Shown one piece after another: positions 20,994 to 22,111 of a stretch of 22,111 nucleotides of DNA. Within the stretch, counting starts at the first letter, position 1. Each line of letters begins with the position of its first letter. Source of the stretch: Oscillospiraceae bacterium (GTDB lineage Bacteria; Bacillota; Clostridia; Oscillospirales; Oscillospiraceae); contig CAJGCI010000018.1 in the NCBI GenBank assembly GCA_904501855.1, positions 1-22,111 on the forward strand, in the 5' to 3' direction. The translations under genes were made by a program, and so were the position numbers. Below the pieces are notes generated by a model. It had not been told where the DNA came from. It made no database searches and saw only the letters and a list, made by a program, of their open reading frames with translations.

Positions 20994-22111
20994 ATGAAAA
21001 AGATTCGTGTACTGGTCACAGCGCTTCTTATTCTTTCCATGATCCTTCTCACTGCCTGCGGCAGTGCGGGAAACAGCGCCGAAGTCCCGGAACGGAACGA
21101 CTATGAATACATCTTCGTTCACGGTCTGTCCGGCTGGGGAAGCTATGACAAGATCAACAAGTTCTATCCCTACTGGGGAACCACCGGCGGGGATCTGATG
21201 AAATATCTGCGCGGCGAGGGCTTTTCCTGCTATGCCGCCTCCGTGGATCCCGTAGGCAGTGCCTGGGACCGGGCCTGCGAACTGTATGCCCAGCTGACCG
21301 GCACCGTTGTGGATTACGGCAAAGAGCACAGCGAGCGGTGCGGCCATGAGCGGTACGGCAGAGACTTCTCCGCAGAACCGCTGATCCCGGACTGGGATGC
21401 CGGAAGAAAGATCGTCCTTCTCGGACACTCCTTCGGCGGTGCCACCATCCGTCTGTTCTCCGAGATTCTGGCCAACGGCTCCGCTGCCGAACAGGCTGCC
21501 ACCCCGCCGGAAGAGCTTTCCGGTTACTTCCGCGGCGGACAGGGCGACCGCATCCACTCCCTCATCACCCTGGCGGCTCCCACCAACGGAACCACCGCGT
21601 ATGATCTGTTTGCCGACAAAAACTTCGATCCGGAATCCGTCTCCGTCCCCCGCTGGGACGAGATGCTGGCCAAGCTCTTCGAGCTTCGCAATCAGGGCGA
21701 TCCGGATTCCAGAGTCGACTATGACTATGCGGATTTCGACATGCACATCGACAACGCGCAGGAACTGAACAGCAGGATCTCCACCCTGCCCAACACCTAC
21801 TATTTTGCCGTTCCCTGCAGCGCCACAAGAAAGGCCGAGGACGGCACCCAGCGTCCCGTCCGTTTCAAGATGGAGGGCATGTTCCGCCGCACTTCCGCTC
21901 TGATGGGAGCATATACCGGTGTGACGGAGGGCGGTTTTGTCCTGGATGAGTCCTGGCAGGAGAATGACGGTCTCGTCAACACGGTCTCCGCCGGAGCCCC
22001 CATCGGCGCCCCCGTGGCGGAGTATCCGTCCGAACAGTACGTTACCGGTGCGTGGTATGTCATGCCGGTCTATCACGGCGACCACATGTCCCTGGAAGGC
22101 GGAATGACAAA
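20994..22111 (+). CDS. Lipoprotein triacylglycerol lipase, family I.5/I.6-like (partial at 3' end)
   Basis: The frame from ATG 20994 stays open to the window end (372 codons seen); AAGGAG is 9 bases upstream. A lipoprotein signal peptide ends in LLTAC, so Cys22 should be lipidated and the enzyme held on the outer face of the membrane. The alpha/beta-hydrolase begins YIFVHGLSGWG (38-48). The nucleophile Ser146 lies in GHSFGG, the acid Asp325 in ENDGLVNT and the base His364 in GDHMSLEG. The zinc-site segment of thermoalkalophilic Geobacillus and staphylococcal lipases is intact: WDRACELYAQL with Asp92, then His112 and His118 in KEHSERCGHERYG. From the position of the catalytic His, only a short C-terminal piece should be missing. 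Lipase or esterase activity on acylglycerols is likely; the natural substrate is not known. Confidence 0.92.
   Translation, partial: MKKIRVLVTALLILSMILLTACGSAGNSAEVPERNDYEYIFVHGLSGWGSYDKINKFYPYWGTTGGDLMKYLRGEGFSCYAASVDPVGSAWDRACELYAQLTGTVVDYGKEHSERCGHERYGRDFSAEPLIPDWDAGRKIVLLGHSFGGATIRLFSEILANGSAAEQAATPPEELSGYFRGGQGDRIHSLITLAAPTNGTTAYDLFADKNFDPESVSVPRWDEMLAKLFELRNQGDPDSRVDYDYADFDMHIDNAQELNSRISTLPNTYYFAVPCSATRKAEDGTQRPVRFKMEGMFRRTSALMGAYTGVTEGGFVLDESWQENDGLVNTVSAGAPIGAPVAEYPSEQYVTGAWYVMPVYHGDHMSLEGGMT

Overview
The window looks like a chromosomal segment of a Bacillota bacterium, most likely Clostridia. The evidence is strong AAGGAG/GGAGG ribosome-binding sites, sigma-A-type promoters often with an extended -10 (TGn), and Firmicute gene clusters (phoH-ybeY-era-recO, MutS2, HPr with His15 and Ser46, WalJ next to RlmH). 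The first protein also resembles a coiled-coil protein that follows coaD in Clostridia. Base composition is moderately GC-rich by eye, which produces long shadow frames opposite the real genes. I would not name a family. No tRNA, rRNA, insertion sequence, phage gene, CRISPR array or riboswitch was seen.

Layout, read in the direction of transcription. Everything from 1 to 19394 is on the minus strand. MATE transporter-acyl-ACP thioesterase (19394 to 17296) form a two-gene coupled unit. An AGCS amino-acid:cation symporter (17181 to 15772) has its own promoter and a strong terminator. nudF (15662 to 15126) stands alone. murA-walJ-rlmH-DUF2007 protein-pgcA-two chromate-transporter halves (14905 to 9168) form a seven-gene tightly packed unit ending in a UUCG-loop terminator. 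phoH-ybeY-era-recO-mutS2 (9021 to 3522) is an RNA/ribosome and DNA-repair operon. ptsH (3337 to 3074) is monocistronic. uvrC-rsmD-coaD-coiled-coil gene (2953 to beyond position 1) is the last unit. On the plus strand, from 19533, are ogt with its own terminator, then a TM1586-like nitroreductase and a lipoprotein lipase cut off by the window end.

The content is mainly housekeeping: peptidoglycan precursor synthesis (MurA), sugar-phosphate supply (PgcA), ribosome maturation and rescue (YbeY, Era, RsmD, RlmH, MutS2), DNA repair (UvrC, RecO, Ogt), CoA synthesis (CoaD) and PTS control (HPr). More accessory pieces are the chromate-transporter pair coupled to pgcA, the thioesterase coupled to a MATE exporter, and the surface lipase next to a nitroreductase. 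Five junctions are 4-base ATGA overlaps, pointing to translational coupling.

I did not find a clear new multi-gene system. The least explained signals are in non-coding DNA. The murA leader holds an AT-rich palindrome near the expected transcription start, a 7-base repeat at 11-base period, and a hairpin whose 3' arm runs into the Shine-Dalgarno of a TTG start. At two places the T-tract of one gene's terminator doubles as the -35 region of the next promoter. No stretch of more than 300 bases lacks a gene; the longest gap is the 220 bases upstream of murA. All start choices and promoters were read by eye.
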